Positions 53,445-63,484 are shown, numbered from the stretch's first letter. The stretch: DNA of 64,000 nt from DASQHY01 sp035602605 (GCA_035602605.1 DATNLZ010000056.1:62001-126000); one strand, 5' to 3'. Notes: generated by a model not told the origin, from the sequence alone. Numbers and translations are program-made.

Positions 53445-55127
53445 CTAGTTCTCCGCGGCAGATCGCGAGCTGCCCGGTCTCGAACCGGTGAAATCGATCA
53501 CGAGACCGCTTACGCGAATGGTCCCTTTCATCATATTTTTCTCAAAAGTGCCGCTTAAGGTTATTTCGGTGGGCTCGCCCTCGATCGCAAGTGAGATTTT
53601 GAAATTAAATTTGTCTCCACTCACCGACCCGCTGGAAATCGTGGCGTCACCTCGCTTGCTGGTGAAACTCCCGGAGACGCTACCGTCGCTCTCCATGGCG
53701 AGATCGGCAATTCCCTCTTCCGGCCCGTCGGGCGTGGTGTAAGACAATTTCCATTTACCGGAGATGTCCCCCTTAGGCGGATTCTCTGGGGTTGGCGGTT
53801 CATGGACTTCGAATTTCCTGCCGTCAACGAACACCATCTTAATTTTTGTTTTTTCCTCGAACAGGTTGCCATCGGTTACCACGAGATTGGCGATCTTGCC
53901 CGGCTCGATGCTGCCAAGCCGGGTAATGACGCCAAAAATTTCAGCGGCACTCAAGGTAAATGCGCGAAGCGCTACTTCAGGAGCAAGGCCGGCATCGATC
54001 GACTTCTTGGCGGCCTTAAGAATATCTTTGGGCACAGTGATGCCTCCCGAGTAAAACGCAAATTTCACGCCCGCTTTAGCCAGGGCGGCTGGCGAAGAAG
54101 GCGCGCGGTCTCGGAAGCGCAGCGTGCGGAGAGATTCTTCCGCCGCAGGATCAGCATCTTTTTCTTTCTCCGGCCACTTGAGGTTCACGAGCACCGGAAG
54201 CTTTTTCGCGCCGATGGAATCGGCTAGCTCATACGCCTGCTGGGCGCCGTAAATGGCGCCGCGAACTTTCCACCGTTCAGGAAAATCCACAGCCCGCAAA
54301 AGCTGGTTGCGCGTGTTGGCTGGGATAAGCACGAGTTCATTGTCGCGCAGAGCCCGAGCGAGAACTTTCCCCGAACGATCGTAGGCCGGACGAGCCAGTC
54401 CGGTTGGGTGTTTTTCGTACATTGTATCCGCTTGCGAATACCAGCTGGCATCCAGCCAAACCTGATGCACGTAAGCCAGAACGCCCATCAGCGAATCGGG
54501 AAAGTTTCCGAAGCCTCGGTTAGGTTCGAGAGTCACGGGAACGGCTACGGCGGCACCCACAACTAAGTTGCCTGCGCGTTCACCGGCAAGGTCAATGATC
54601 GCGGCCTGACCTGGAAAAATTCCTCCGTGCGGCGCGGTGACCGCGGTGGTAAATCCGGCGTTGCGCCAACTCTCGAAGCGCTTGTCGTCGGGCTGCAATT
54701 CATCGGCTGCGTCGCGCCAAGGAGTGGTACCTGGACGATCCTCGGGCCCACGCGAAATTGTTGCCGTACGCTGAGCTTCAGCCCCGCTTAAAGGAGAAGG
54801 ATTGGACGTAGGTGCGATGGCAAGGCCCAAATCAGTGAATGCATCAATCAAGCCGGGATAGACCGTCAGGCCTTGGCCCTCGATGATCAAGGCTTCCGCA
54901 GGGATGGCTACCTCTCGACCCACGGCGGCGATGAGGCCTCGAGACATCACCACGGTGCCATTTTCGAGAACCGGCCCCGAAACCGGAACGATGCGCGCAT
55001 TGCGAATCGCGAAATACGGGGGCTCCCCCGCTTGCGCCGCCACGGGGTGCGCGAACGCAAAACAGAACACCGCGCACATGACCAGCATACCGAGACTGAT
55101 GTGCCGTTCGACTCGCCGAGGAAGCAT
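53445..55127 (-). CDS. Amidohydrolase-fold protein without metal ligands, with C-terminal beta domain, exported
   Basis: A 560-residue exported protein (signal LGMLVMCAVFCFAFAHPVAAQ), the first gene of the trio. The amidohydrolase scaffold is clear (YFAIRNARIVPVSG ... VVMSRGLIAAVGREV ... LTVYPGLIDAFTDLGLA; TLSAAEIFGVITRLGSIEPGKIANLVV), but HxH is replaced by AFT, and the later histidine positions read LIPANTRN and LPVLVNLKW. About 100 extra C-terminal residues (DISGKWKLSYTTPDGPEEGIADLAMESDGSVSGSF...) look like a lipocalin-like beta domain. It is probably not a metal-dependent hydrolase. A role as partner or binding subunit of the active paralog is an inference. Confidence 0.82.
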   Translation of the reverse strand: MLPRRVERHISLGMLVMCAVFCFAFAHPVAAQAGEPPYFAIRNARIVPVSGPVLENGTVVMSRGLIAAVGREVAIPAEALIIEGQGLTVYPGLIDAFTDLGLAIAPTSNPSPLSGAEAQRTATISRGPEDRPGTTPWRDAADELQPDDKRFESWRNAGFTTAVTAPHGGIFPGQAAIIDLAGERAGNLVVGAAVAVPVTLEPNRGFGNFPDSLMGVLAYVHQVWLDASWYSQADTMYEKHPTGLARPAYDRSGKVLARALRDNELVLIPANTRNQLLRAVDFPERWKVRGAIYGAQQAYELADSIGAKKLPVLVNLKWPEKEKDADPAAEESLRTLRFRDRAPSSPAALAKAGVKFAFYSGGITVPKDILKAAKKSIDAGLAPEVALRAFTLSAAEIFGVITRLGSIEPGKIANLVVTDGNLFEEKTKIKMVFVDGRKFEVHEPPTPENPPKGDISGKWKLSYTTPDGPEEGIADLAMESDGSVSGSFTSKRGDATISSGSVSGDKFNFKISLAIEGEPTEITLSGTFEKNMMKGTIRVSGLVIDFTGSRPGSSRSAAEN

Positions 55128-55334
55128 TCAAAGCTCCTTACAATTGCATTTATTTATTACCGTGAATGCCTGCCCGAATGTACAGGCCTGGCATCGTCCG
55201 GCTCAAGCAAGGCAAACAGACGCACGAGAGTAGCGGTAGGTTTCGACGGAGTCAAGGGAAGGCCAGTTTGAAAAGTCTTCACCATGAAGCTCTTGCTGAC
55301 ACGATACCGTTCGCCCTCAGATTCTGGAGACAAC

Positions 55335-57773
55335 TCAATTCCGCAACGGTTTTCCTGTCTTGAGGGTATGCGCGATCCGCTCCTGTGTCTTGCCTTCGCC
55401 GCAGAGCGACACGAACGCTTCACGTTCGAGATCGAGAATATACTGCTCGCTGACAAACTGAGGTGCAGTAAGCGGCCCACCTGCGAGGATGTTGGCCAGC
55501 TTTCGGCCCACCCGGGCGTCGTGTTCCGAAGCGTATCCGCCTCGTAGCATCATGTGGATCGCAAGCTTAGCCCCGGTCAGGAATTGTTCGCCCAAAACGC
55601 GAACCTGTGTTGCGGCAGCCCCTTCTGCAGGGCTCGGAGCGAGCGCGCGATAGCCCGAATGGGCGATCGCAATCGCCGTCTGCTTGGCGTCTGCAACCAG
55701 CCGGTCGCGATTCATGGTCACGCCATCATTTCGGCGCAAGTAGTCCAAGCTCTTGCATTCTTCTGCGCTTGTACCGACTTTCGCAAGCGCAATATTTTCG
55801 AAGACCGGCTTTAGGGCGTGAAACAGGTCGAGATCTTCACCGGTATCCGCGTGTTCGGCCGCGCGGATCAGCATTTCTTTTGTCCCCCCGCCACCAGGGA
55901 TCAGACCCACACCAGTTTCGACAAGGCCCATATAGGCTTCCGCGGCAGCTTGAATGCGTGCCGCGTGCAAGCAGATCTCGCAGCCGCCGCCAAGGGCCAT
56001 ACCTTGCGGCGCTGCTACCACCGGCTTGGGCGCATACTTCAACGCTAGATTGACGTTTTGAAACTGCCGCACGGCAAGATGAATGTCGTCCCACTCCTGC
56101 TCTTGGGCGGCGACCAGCACAAGCATCAGGTTGGCGCCTACGGAAAAATTCGTGGCCTGGTTGGCGATAACCATCGCGTCGAAGCCGTTCTGCAAGCGTT
56201 TCAGTCCGGCGTACAGCATGGCGACGAGGTCGCCCCCAATTGCGTTCATCTTGCCGTGAAACTCGCAGCAGATAACGCCGTCGCCAAGATCAATCAGCGA
56301 AGCACCGGCATTCTTTTCGATTTCGGCGCCACGCTCTTTGAGGGTCTTGAGAATGACGATGCCTTCGGGTTGGTCAACTGCCTTGAAGGCACATGAGGCC
56401 AGATCGAAATACGACGTTGAGCCGCGCGAGGATTGGTAGAAATTTTTGTGACCGGAAGAAAGCAGCTTGGTAAGGGCGGGAGGCAACTCCCGGCCTTCTT
56501 TTTCGAGCTGTTTCGCGAATGGTTCCACCCCCACTGCGTCCATCAATTCAAACGGTCCATTCTCCCATGCGAAGCCCCAGCGCATGGCTCGATCGATATC
56601 AACCACGCGATCCGCAATCTCCGGAATGCGGTGCGCTGCGTACCGGCACATTTCCGAGAGAGCGCCCCAAATAAATTTTTGCGCCTTATCGGCGGGTTGC
56701 CCGGTAAAAATCGGAGCGAGCAGCGCGCGAAGGCGTTCGCCATTGTCTTCGATCGTCTTGCCCATTTCGATCGAGGCAAAGCGCGCTTTCTGGCGCGGGC
56801 GATAGGTAAGAGTGTTTAAATCGAGCGAGAGAATCTCGCTTTCACCACCTTTTTTGACGCGCTTATAGAATCCTTGGCCGGTCTTATCGCCCAGCATGCC
56901 GCGCTTGGACATCTCTTCGAGCAATGGAGGAATTTGATAGAGATCGCGTGATTCATCATCAGGAATCTTCCCAGTGATATTGCGGATTACGTTCATCAGA
57001 ACGTCCAGGCCAACGATGTCCGCGGTGCGAAACGTTGCAGACTTGGGCCAGCCCACCGCCGGGCCGGTGCACGCGTCTACCTCTTCCACAGTCATCCCCA
57101 GCGAGGCGGCCAGTCGAAGAACATTCAGCATCGAGAAGGTGCCGATGCGGTTAGCGATGAAATTGGGTGTGTCCTTGGCGATCACTACGCCTTTGCCGAG
57201 CCGCTGGTCGCAAAAATCCGAAAGAATCGCTAGTACATCTGGATTGGTGCGCGGAGTCGGGATAAGCTCGACAAGCTTCATGTAACGCGGGGGATTGAAG
57301 AAGTGCGTGCCTGCCCAATTCTGCTGGAACTCGTCCGGAAAGCCCTCGGCAATCGAGTGGACGGGCAGCCCTGAGGTATTCGTTGTGACAATCGAGCCTG
57401 GCTTGCGGTGCGGAAGAAGACGCTTCAGTAAGCTGCGCTTGATTTCGAGGTTCTCAGCGACCGCTTCGATAATCCAGTCGGCACCGGCACAGAGATGCAT
57501 ATCGTCTTCAAAATTGCCAATCCGCACTCGATCAGCGAAGGTCGGAGTGAAGAATGCCGCGGGGCGAGCCTTGCGAGCGGCATCGAGTCCGGCACGAACG
57601 ATACGATTGCGGTCCGCAGGCTTGCCCGTCGACGAGTCTCCGGCCGCGGCCATCTCCGGCGGCACGATATCCAGCAAAACACAGGGAGTCCCGGCATTGG
57701 CAAGATGAGTGGCTATCCGCGAACCCATCGTTCCTGCGCCCAGGACAGCGGCACGTTCGATGCGAAGTTTCAT
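55335..57773 (-). CDS. fadN: 3-hydroxyacyl-CoA dehydrogenase / enoyl-CoA hydratase (FadN type)
   Basis: An 812-residue fatty-acid beta-oxidation enzyme. The order is dehydrogenase first: Rossmann loop AAVLGAGTMGSRIATHLANAGTPCVLLDI at the N-terminus, the catalytic region NWAGTHFFNPPRYMKLVELIPTP, then 3HCDH helices (KSATFRTADIVGLDVLMNVI). An enoyl-CoA hydratase/isomerase half starts at about residue 485 (GVICCEFHGKMNAIGGDLV ... PKPVVAAPQGMALGGGCEICLHAA ... MGLVETGVGLIPGGGGTKEML). This inverted order relative to FadB is that of Bacillus FadN. The thiolase and acyl-CoA dehydrogenase partners are not adjacent. A 207-base gap follows, in which I see no feature. Confidence 0.93.
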   Translation of the reverse strand: MKLRIERAAVLGAGTMGSRIATHLANAGTPCVLLDIVPPEMAAAGDSSTGKPADRNRIVRAGLDAARKARPAAFFTPTFADRVRIGNFEDDMHLCAGADWIIEAVAENLEIKRSLLKRLLPHRKPGSIVTTNTSGLPVHSIAEGFPDEFQQNWAGTHFFNPPRYMKLVELIPTPRTNPDVLAILSDFCDQRLGKGVVIAKDTPNFIANRIGTFSMLNVLRLAASLGMTVEEVDACTGPAVGWPKSATFRTADIVGLDVLMNVIRNITGKIPDDESRDLYQIPPLLEEMSKRGMLGDKTGQGFYKRVKKGGESEILSLDLNTLTYRPRQKARFASIEMGKTIEDNGERLRALLAPIFTGQPADKAQKFIWGALSEMCRYAAHRIPEIADRVVDIDRAMRWGFAWENGPFELMDAVGVEPFAKQLEKEGRELPPALTKLLSSGHKNFYQSSRGSTSYFDLASCAFKAVDQPEGIVILKTLKERGAEIEKNAGASLIDLGDGVICCEFHGKMNAIGGDLVAMLYAGLKRLQNGFDAMVIANQATNFSVGANLMLVLVAAQEQEWDDIHLAVRQFQNVNLALKYAPKPVVAAPQGMALGGGCEICLHAARIQAAAEAYMGLVETGVGLIPGGGGTKEMLIRAAEHADTGEDLDLFHALKPVFENIALAKVGTSAEECKSLDYLRRNDGVTMNRDRLVADAKQTAIAIAHSGYRALAPSPAEGAAATQVRVLGEQFLTGAKLAIHMMLRGGYASEHDARVGRKLANILAGGPLTAPQFVSEQYILDLEREAFVSLCGEGKTQERIAHTLKTGKPLRN

Positions 57774-57905
57774 TTTTGACTCGTCCTTGTTCTGACGCGC
57801 GCCTCGTGGCGGGCTTGCAGGTTACAAAATCGGCAAGTGGGGGTCAATCGGAAAGGCATGCATCCATGAAGGATTGTAAAGTGTCTAAGTATGTGGAGGC
57901 GAAGC

Positions 57906-58781
57906 GTGGCTCCAGTCTTCGAGTGGCTGCAAACCGCCGCCGAAAAATTTAAGGAATTGGCCTACGCCGAGGGGGCTACCCCTGGTGAGATGCCGCGTGT
58001 CGGCCTGGCTCTTTCGGGGGGGTTCGCACGGGGAATATCGCACATTGGCGTATTGCGGGTTCTAGAGGACGCGGGCATAAAAATTGATGTCATCGCCGGT
58101 ACCAGCGTTGGAGCCTTGATTGCTGCCTGCTATGCGGCTGGGGTACCGTTGGCAGAGATGGAGAAATTGGCGAAGAAAACGAGCTTCACCGACTTCGGGC
58201 GATGGACCCCCTCCTGGATGGGGCTCGCAACCAACAAGCGCATGGAAGCATATCTGGCGCGACTGACCCCCTGCACTCAGTTCGAGCAGCTTAAGATACC
58301 CCTCGCTATCGCAGCCACAGACCTAAGCAAAGGGGAAGCGGTTTATTTTACCAGCGGGCCCATTGGGCTCGCCCTTCGCGGCTCGTGCGCATACCCTGGG
58401 CTCTTCGTGCCCATTGAACATTTGGGATGCACGCTCGTGGATGGATTTCTTACCGCGCCGGTTCCGGTCGAAGGCGCCATCCAACTGGGCGCGGAGGTAG
58501 TGATTTCCGTGTATCTCGAGGCTGGCGTGGTGGAGAGTCCCAGGACGGTTGGCGATGTCATCAGCCGCTCGTTTACCGTCATTCAGCGGCACGCGGACAT
58601 GCGCTGGAGGCAGAAGTCCGACGTGATTATCGAACCGGATGTACGAGAGTTTTTGTGGGCCGACTTCTCTCGCTCCACAGAATTGATTGCCGCCGGGGAG
58701 TCCGCGACCGTAGGGGCACTCAAGCAGATTCGCGCCGTGATTGCATCCAAGAGAAAAGTCATCACCAAACCAAGCGCTTAA
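57906..58781 (+). CDS. Patatin-like phospholipase (RssA-type)
   Basis: A 291-residue protein. The GTG at 57906 follows GTGGAGGCGAAGC; an ATG at 57891 is less well placed. The catalytic dyad is visible: the oxyanion hole ALSGGFARGISHIGVLRVLEDAGI, the nucleophile serine in VIAGTSVGALIAACYAAG, and the aspartate in TLVDGFLTAPVPV. Such enzymes hydrolyse acyl esters of phospholipids or glycerides. There is no signal peptide, so it should act in the cytoplasm or at the inner membrane face. It is divergent from fadN, a possible lipid-metabolism link, and convergent with metH (3-base gap). Confidence 0.92.
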   Translation: MAPVFEWLQTAAEKFKELAYAEGATPGEMPRVGLALSGGFARGISHIGVLRVLEDAGIKIDVIAGTSVGALIAACYAAGVPLAEMEKLAKKTSFTDFGRWTPSWMGLATNKRMEAYLARLTPCTQFEQLKIPLAIAATDLSKGEAVYFTSGPIGLALRGSCAYPGLFVPIEHLGCTLVDGFLTAPVPVEGAIQLGAEVVISVYLEAGVVESPRTVGDVISRSFTVIQRHADMRWRQKSDVIIEPDVREFLWADFSRSTELIAAGESATVGALKQIRAVIASKRKVITKPSA

Positions 58782-58784
58782 GAT

Positions 58785-61700
58785 TCAGTTTTGCGCTGAA
58801 CCGCTGCTTATCGCACCGCTGCTTACTTCCAACTCCGCCGTGTCGCCAACGGAAAAGTAGGTGCAATCCGGGTGATGAGACACCAGAGCGCTAACGCTCG
58901 CTTCGGGGTCCATCATCATGCCTTCGGTCAACTGCACTCCGATTTCCTCTGGGCGCAACAGTTTCCAGATGCCCGCTTGGTCGTCTAGATTTGGACAAGC
59001 CGGGTAGCCAAAGCTGTAACGCTTGCCCCGGTAGCGCGAGGTAAAACGTTCAGCCATCGTCATTCCCGGAGGATCGGGGAAGCCCCAATCTTCGCGAATC
59101 CGCCGATGCAGCCATTCGGCGCACGCTTCTGCAGATTCGATTGCCAGAGCTTGCAGTCCATGCGATTTAAAATAAAACCCCGCGTTCTTGGCCTCTTCGG
59201 CGCGCTGGCGTACTCCTTCCCCTGCGGTAACCACCATCAAGGCGAGGTGATCGCGGCGCTGCTCGGCCGGTGGCAGGACATAATCGCTCAAACAGAGACC
59301 ATCCTCCAACCGCTGACGCGGAAAACGGAAGGTGTGCACCGGCGAGCTACCGCCAGGGTCGAACAGATGAATGCTGTTACCATCTCCCTCTGCTTCGAAG
59401 AATCGCCACACGGCTTGCACCTTCATGAACTCGGCGGCTTCTCGCTTCACCTCGTCCATATCGTTGAATAATTCCAGTGCCTTGGGGTCACGCTGGGCCA
59501 GGGATTTTTCGTAGTTTCCCTTGAAACCCATGTGCCGCCCGTACAGCATGAAAGGATTGATATAACTCCAGATCTCGGCGAGGTCCGGCACAAGCCGCAC
59601 TTTACGGTCGGTGTACGAAACCTGTGGAATAGGCAGGTTGATTCGCACACGCCGTGAGCGGCGCTCGGGACCCGCGACCGGCGTGACGGTCACGGGGACT
59701 GTTTCGCCGGTGCCGTTGCCGCCGGAGGTATGTTCGCGCAGTACCGTGTCTCGCCGCGCAGGGTCGGTGAGTTGATTCATCAGTTCCAACCCGGTCATGG
59801 CGTCTTTTGCGTAGCAGACCGCTTTCTGATAACTCGGCGCGATCTTCTGCCTTGTAAATTTTGCCGAAAGAGCCGCGCCGCCAACCAGCAGCGGCACCTC
59901 GATGCCCGATTCGCGCAGGTCTGCGGCGGTGATGACCATTTGCTGCGCACTTTTTACCAGCAAGCCAGAAAGGCCAATTGCGTCAGGTTGATTCTCTTTA
60001 TAGGCGCGTATCAGCTCTTCCGGCGGAACCTTGATCCCCAGATTGATTACGTCATATCCATTGTTCTTGAAAATGATCTCAACCAGATTTTTCCCAATAT
60101 CGTGCACGTCACCTTTCACCGTCGCCAGAATGATCTTGGCGCGCTTGGTAACGTCCGCTTTCTCCATGAACTGTTCCAGGTGTCCCACTGAGGCCTTCAT
60201 CGCCTCCGCGGACTGCAGCACTTCGGCAACAATCAATTCGTTGGCATTGAAAAGCCGGCCTACTTCGGCCATTCCGTCCATGAGCGGCCCATTGATAACG
60301 TCCAGCGGACGCGCTCCCTCGCCGAGTTTTAAATTGAGATCTGCGATCAGACCGTCTTTGCTTCCCTCGATGATGTAATTCGCTAGGCGCTCGTCGAGCG
60401 GCAAATCGGCGGGTTTAACCTTTTCTCTTTTGTTCCCCGCGCGTGAATGCTCGGTAATCGCTGCGATGTGAAATTGATTGATCGCGGCCTTCTGTTCTCT
60501 GGACTGTGTACGCCAATCTGCAGGAGCATCACGGAAGATTGCCGCCGCAGGATGCTCGCGTGGCCCGCTGGTGGGCACATGATTGAACAACAGGTCCTCA
60601 GCAAGCTTCCGCTCTTTTTCAGGAATCGAAGCAAAGCGTTCGAGCCGTTCTGCGTTAACGATCGCGAGATCAAGGCCGGCCTTCGTGCAATAGTATAGAA
60701 ATACCGAGTTCACCACTTCGCGCGCGCCCGCGGGCAAGCCAAACGATACGTTGGAAATCCCAAGGATCGTGCGTACGTACGGAATTTCCTGCTTGATCAG
60801 GCGAATGCCCTCAATCGTCTCCACCGCTCCGCCGATATAGTTCTCGTCACCGGTCGCACACGGAAACACCAGCGGGTCAATGATGATGTCCTCAACCGGG
60901 ATGCCATATTTTTCCGTAAGCAGTTTGCAGGAGCGCTTGGCAACGGCTAGCTTTCGCTCCCGGGTGAACGCCTGCGCTTGAGCGGGATCCTCATCGATAC
61001 ATCCCACCACCACAGCGGCACCGTAGGAACGCGCCAGCGGGCACACTTTTTCGAATTTTTCTTCGCCATCTTCCAGGTTGATGGAATTGATGATTGCTTT
61101 CCCCTGGCAATATGTCAGCGCTTGCTCCACGGCTTGGGGGTCGGTCGTGTCGATCATCATCGGCGCTTTGATCTTGCGGATCAGCTTTTCGAAAAACGGA
61201 GGAATATCTTTCCTCTCGTCGCGGTCGGTGCTTTGCAGGCATACGTCAACGATATGCGCGCCGCCCTTCACCTGACGGCGTGCAATCTCGGTGGCCTCTT
61301 CCCATTTCTCTTCAGCAACAAGCTGTTTGAAAAGCCGCGACCCGATCACATTGGTTCGCTCTCCCACCAGCAGTGGCCGCGTGCTTTCCTCCGCTTCGAT
61401 CATTTCAACGCCGGAGTACACCGCGCGATGGGCGTTCCCCGCGGGGCGCCTTGGCTTTTTGCCCTCCACCATCTGAGCGATCACCCGAATGTGTTTCTCG
61501 GTTGTTCCGCAGCAGCCGCCCACAATGTTCAGCCAGCCCTGCTCCACAAACCGCTCGAGCTGCGCGGCCAAAGACGTCGGCGTTTCAAGATATGTTCCTT
61601 CCTCGTTTGGCAGCCCGGCATTCGGATAACAGGAAACGAACCGGCTCGAAAGCAGGTGCAGCGTCCGAATATGGTCGGTCATAAATTCCGGACCGGTTGC

Positions 61701-62396
61701 GCAATTCAGTCCCAGTGAAAGAGAATGAACGTGCTGCAGCGAAGCCCAGAGCGCCTCGACATCTTGTCCGGCGAGCATCGTGCCCATCGGCTCAATCGTC
61801 GCTGAGATCATCAGCGGAATTTCTTCCCCTAATTCTCGCGCCAGTTTTTCAATGGCCAGAACTCCGGCCTTGATGTTGCGAGTGTCCTGGGAGGTTTCCA
61901 GCAGTAGTAGGTCCGCGCCCCCGTCAATCAGGCCGCGCGCTTGCTCGTAATAACCGTCCTGAAGCTGCGCGAACGTCACTCCACCGGTGACCGTGATGGC
62001 CTTGGTCGTTGGACCCATGGAGCCAGCCACAAAACGCGGTTTACCAACCGTCGCAAACTCATCGGCGGCCTGCCGCGCCAGCTGGGCTGCGCTCTTATTC
62101 AGCTCATGAGCATGGTCGGCAAGCCCGTATTCGGCGAGCACGATTGGTGCGCCGCCAAAGCTATTGGTTTCGACGATGTCAGCACCGGCCGCAAAGTATT
62201 TGCGATGAATCTCGCGCACTACATCCGGCCGCGTGTGCACGAGATTCTCGTTACACCCCTCCAGCTCCGGCCCGCCAAAATCCGCCGCTGTCAGATTGCA
62301 TTGTTGCAGCATGGTGCCCATGGCCCCGTCGAGCACAAGAATCCGCTCGGCTAGCAGTCCCCTCAGAACTCGCTCTTTTTCGGTCAGACGGCTCAT
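58785..62396 (-). CDS. metH: Cobalamin-dependent methionine synthase
   Basis: A 1203-residue enzyme of full length. The ATG at 62396 gives MSRLTEKERVLRGLLAERILVLDGAMGTMLQQ; a longer frame to 62474 lacks homology. Order: homocysteine/zinc domain (1-330; cysteines in SLGLNCATG and IVGGCCGTT), pterin-binding domain (about 345-620; VGERTNVIGSRLFKQL, MMIDTTDPQAVEQALTYCQGKAIINSINLEDGEEK), cap and B12 domains (about 640-890; DVHDIGKNLVEIIFKNNGYDVINLGIKVPPEEL, with the cobalt-ligand histidine; SGLLVKS), and the SAM-binding activation domain (about 900-1200; RYSFGYPACPNLDDQ). It transfers the methyl group from methyl-THF to homocysteine. No B12 or SAM riboswitch was recognised upstream. Confidence 0.97.
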   Translation of the reverse strand: MSRLTEKERVLRGLLAERILVLDGAMGTMLQQCNLTAADFGGPELEGCNENLVHTRPDVVREIHRKYFAAGADIVETNSFGGAPIVLAEYGLADHAHELNKSAAQLARQAADEFATVGKPRFVAGSMGPTTKAITVTGGVTFAQLQDGYYEQARGLIDGGADLLLLETSQDTRNIKAGVLAIEKLARELGEEIPLMISATIEPMGTMLAGQDVEALWASLQHVHSLSLGLNCATGPEFMTDHIRTLHLLSSRFVSCYPNAGLPNEEGTYLETPTSLAAQLERFVEQGWLNIVGGCCGTTEKHIRVIAQMVEGKKPRRPAGNAHRAVYSGVEMIEAEESTRPLLVGERTNVIGSRLFKQLVAEEKWEEATEIARRQVKGGAHIVDVCLQSTDRDERKDIPPFFEKLIRKIKAPMMIDTTDPQAVEQALTYCQGKAIINSINLEDGEEKFEKVCPLARSYGAAVVVGCIDEDPAQAQAFTRERKLAVAKRSCKLLTEKYGIPVEDIIIDPLVFPCATGDENYIGGAVETIEGIRLIKQEIPYVRTILGISNVSFGLPAGAREVVNSVFLYYCTKAGLDLAIVNAERLERFASIPEKERKLAEDLLFNHVPTSGPREHPAAAIFRDAPADWRTQSREQKAAINQFHIAAITEHSRAGNKREKVKPADLPLDERLANYIIEGSKDGLIADLNLKLGEGARPLDVINGPLMDGMAEVGRLFNANELIVAEVLQSAEAMKASVGHLEQFMEKADVTKRAKIILATVKGDVHDIGKNLVEIIFKNNGYDVINLGIKVPPEELIRAYKENQPDAIGLSGLLVKSAQQMVITAADLRESGIEVPLLVGGAALSAKFTRQKIAPSYQKAVCYAKDAMTGLELMNQLTDPARRDTVLREHTSGGNGTGETVPVTVTPVAGPERRSRRVRINLPIPQVSYTDRKVRLVPDLAEIWSYINPFMLYGRHMGFKGNYEKSLAQRDPKALELFNDMDEVKREAAEFMKVQAVWRFFEAEGDGNSIHLFDPGGSSPVHTFRFPRQRLEDGLCLSDYVLPPAEQRRDHLALMVVTAGEGVRQRAEEAKNAGFYFKSHGLQALAIESAEACAEWLHRRIREDWGFPDPPGMTMAERFTSRYRGKRYSFGYPACPNLDDQAGIWKLLRPEEIGVQLTEGMMMDPEASVSALVSHHPDCTYFSVGDTAELEVSSGAISSGSAQN

Positions 62397-62673
62397 CGTC
62401 AAATTGGACCTGTCCCGCGCCCCGGCTAAGATCCCCGGTTCGCGGCACCCTTCCGGCGGCATCGGTAACAGCAAGAGAAACTTCTATTGTACGGTGAATC
62501 TCGCTCATTGCAGAAGACCTTCTTTACAGCCTGTTCAGCCGGTCCCTTCGTTGATCAGCACTCCAGTCCCTCCGATTGCCAGCAGACCCGCGGGATACAT
62601 TGACCATCCGTTAACAGGGTCTCTAAAGCTTCTTGCACCCCTTGCCTATTTCCCATACGCTGCACTAGGGTCT

Positions 62674-63357
62674 ATGGCCAACAATAATCGCAAATCAACG
62701 GCGAAACGGCTGACGGTATGTCTGCTCTCGCCTCACCCGCTTGTTCTCGGCGAGTTTGAGCGCGTTCTGGCACGGCCCTCGTTCCACGTCATCACCAAGC
62801 AGCTTGAATCCACCCTGGCCCCCGATCTGCGAAAATTGGCGCTGCCTCGAGCCACTGTGTTCGTTGTCGATGCCCATGCCGCACGCCCTGCTACGGGAGC
62901 GCTGATCAGCAATATTCTTGAAAAGTATCCGGCGGCGCGGCTCATCGTCGTGGCCGACAAACACACAGATGCCAGCAGTTTCTCATTGCTGCGCATGGGT
63001 GTTAAGGGATTGCTTTCCTACGTGGAAGCCAGAGAGCAATTGCCCCGCGCTCTTCCCTTAGTAGCCGTTGGTGGCTTCTGGGTGCCTCGCCAGGTGCTCT
63101 CCGGGTTTGTGGATTCAGTCCTTGAAAATCAAAGCCCCCACCTCAAGAATCAATCGGTGGCCAATCTCAGTCGCCGCGAGCAAGAAGTCCTGGAATCGCT
63201 TTTACTGAATCTCGCCAACAAGGAGATTGCCAGCAAGCTCAACATCGCGGAGCGTACCGTCAAATTTCATGTTTCCAACCTTTTGGGCAAATTCGGCGTG
63301 CGCCGTCGTGCTGATTTGATACTGCTCTGCTACCAACGTCGCAGCGTTCCCGCTTGA
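62674..63357 (+). CDS. LuxR/NarL-type transcriptional regulator with atypical receiver
   Basis: A 227-residue protein starting at ATG 62674 (AGGG upstream). The C-terminal 65 residues are a clear LuxR helix-turn-helix (LSRREQEVLESLLLNLANKEIASKLNIAERTVKFHVSNLLGKFGVRRRADLILL). The N-terminal 130 residues look like a receiver domain (VCLLSPHPLVLGEFERVLARP ... ATVFVVDAHAARPATGAL ... RLIVVADKHTDASSFSLLRMGVKGLLSYV), but the acidic pair after strand 1 is replaced by SP. The aspartate in VVDAHA may sit at the phosphoacceptor position. Phosphorylation-independent control is possible. A terminator follows at 63485. Confidence 0.85.
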   Translation: MANNNRKSTAKRLTVCLLSPHPLVLGEFERVLARPSFHVITKQLESTLAPDLRKLALPRATVFVVDAHAARPATGALISNILEKYPAARLIVVADKHTDASSFSLLRMGVKGLLSYVEAREQLPRALPLVAVGGFWVPRQVLSGFVDSVLENQSPHLKNQSVANLSRREQEVLESLLLNLANKEIASKLNIAERTVKFHVSNLLGKFGVRRRADLILLCYQRRSVPA

Positions 63358-63484
63358 CCCCTGGTTGTTGTCCTGGTTTCACTTCAATGGAGTACCCCTT
63401 TGTTTCTGTTGGAAGCCCGTTGCGGCACCTTACAGCCGACAGATCGTGCGCTTTCTAATGGCTCGTTCCTCCATTTTTCAGCGG

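Noticed and set aside
62397..62520. Cobalamin or SAM/SAH riboswitch upstream of metH
   Set aside because: I could not find the GCCACTG B12 box or the conserved SAM/SAH cores in the 120 bases before the start.
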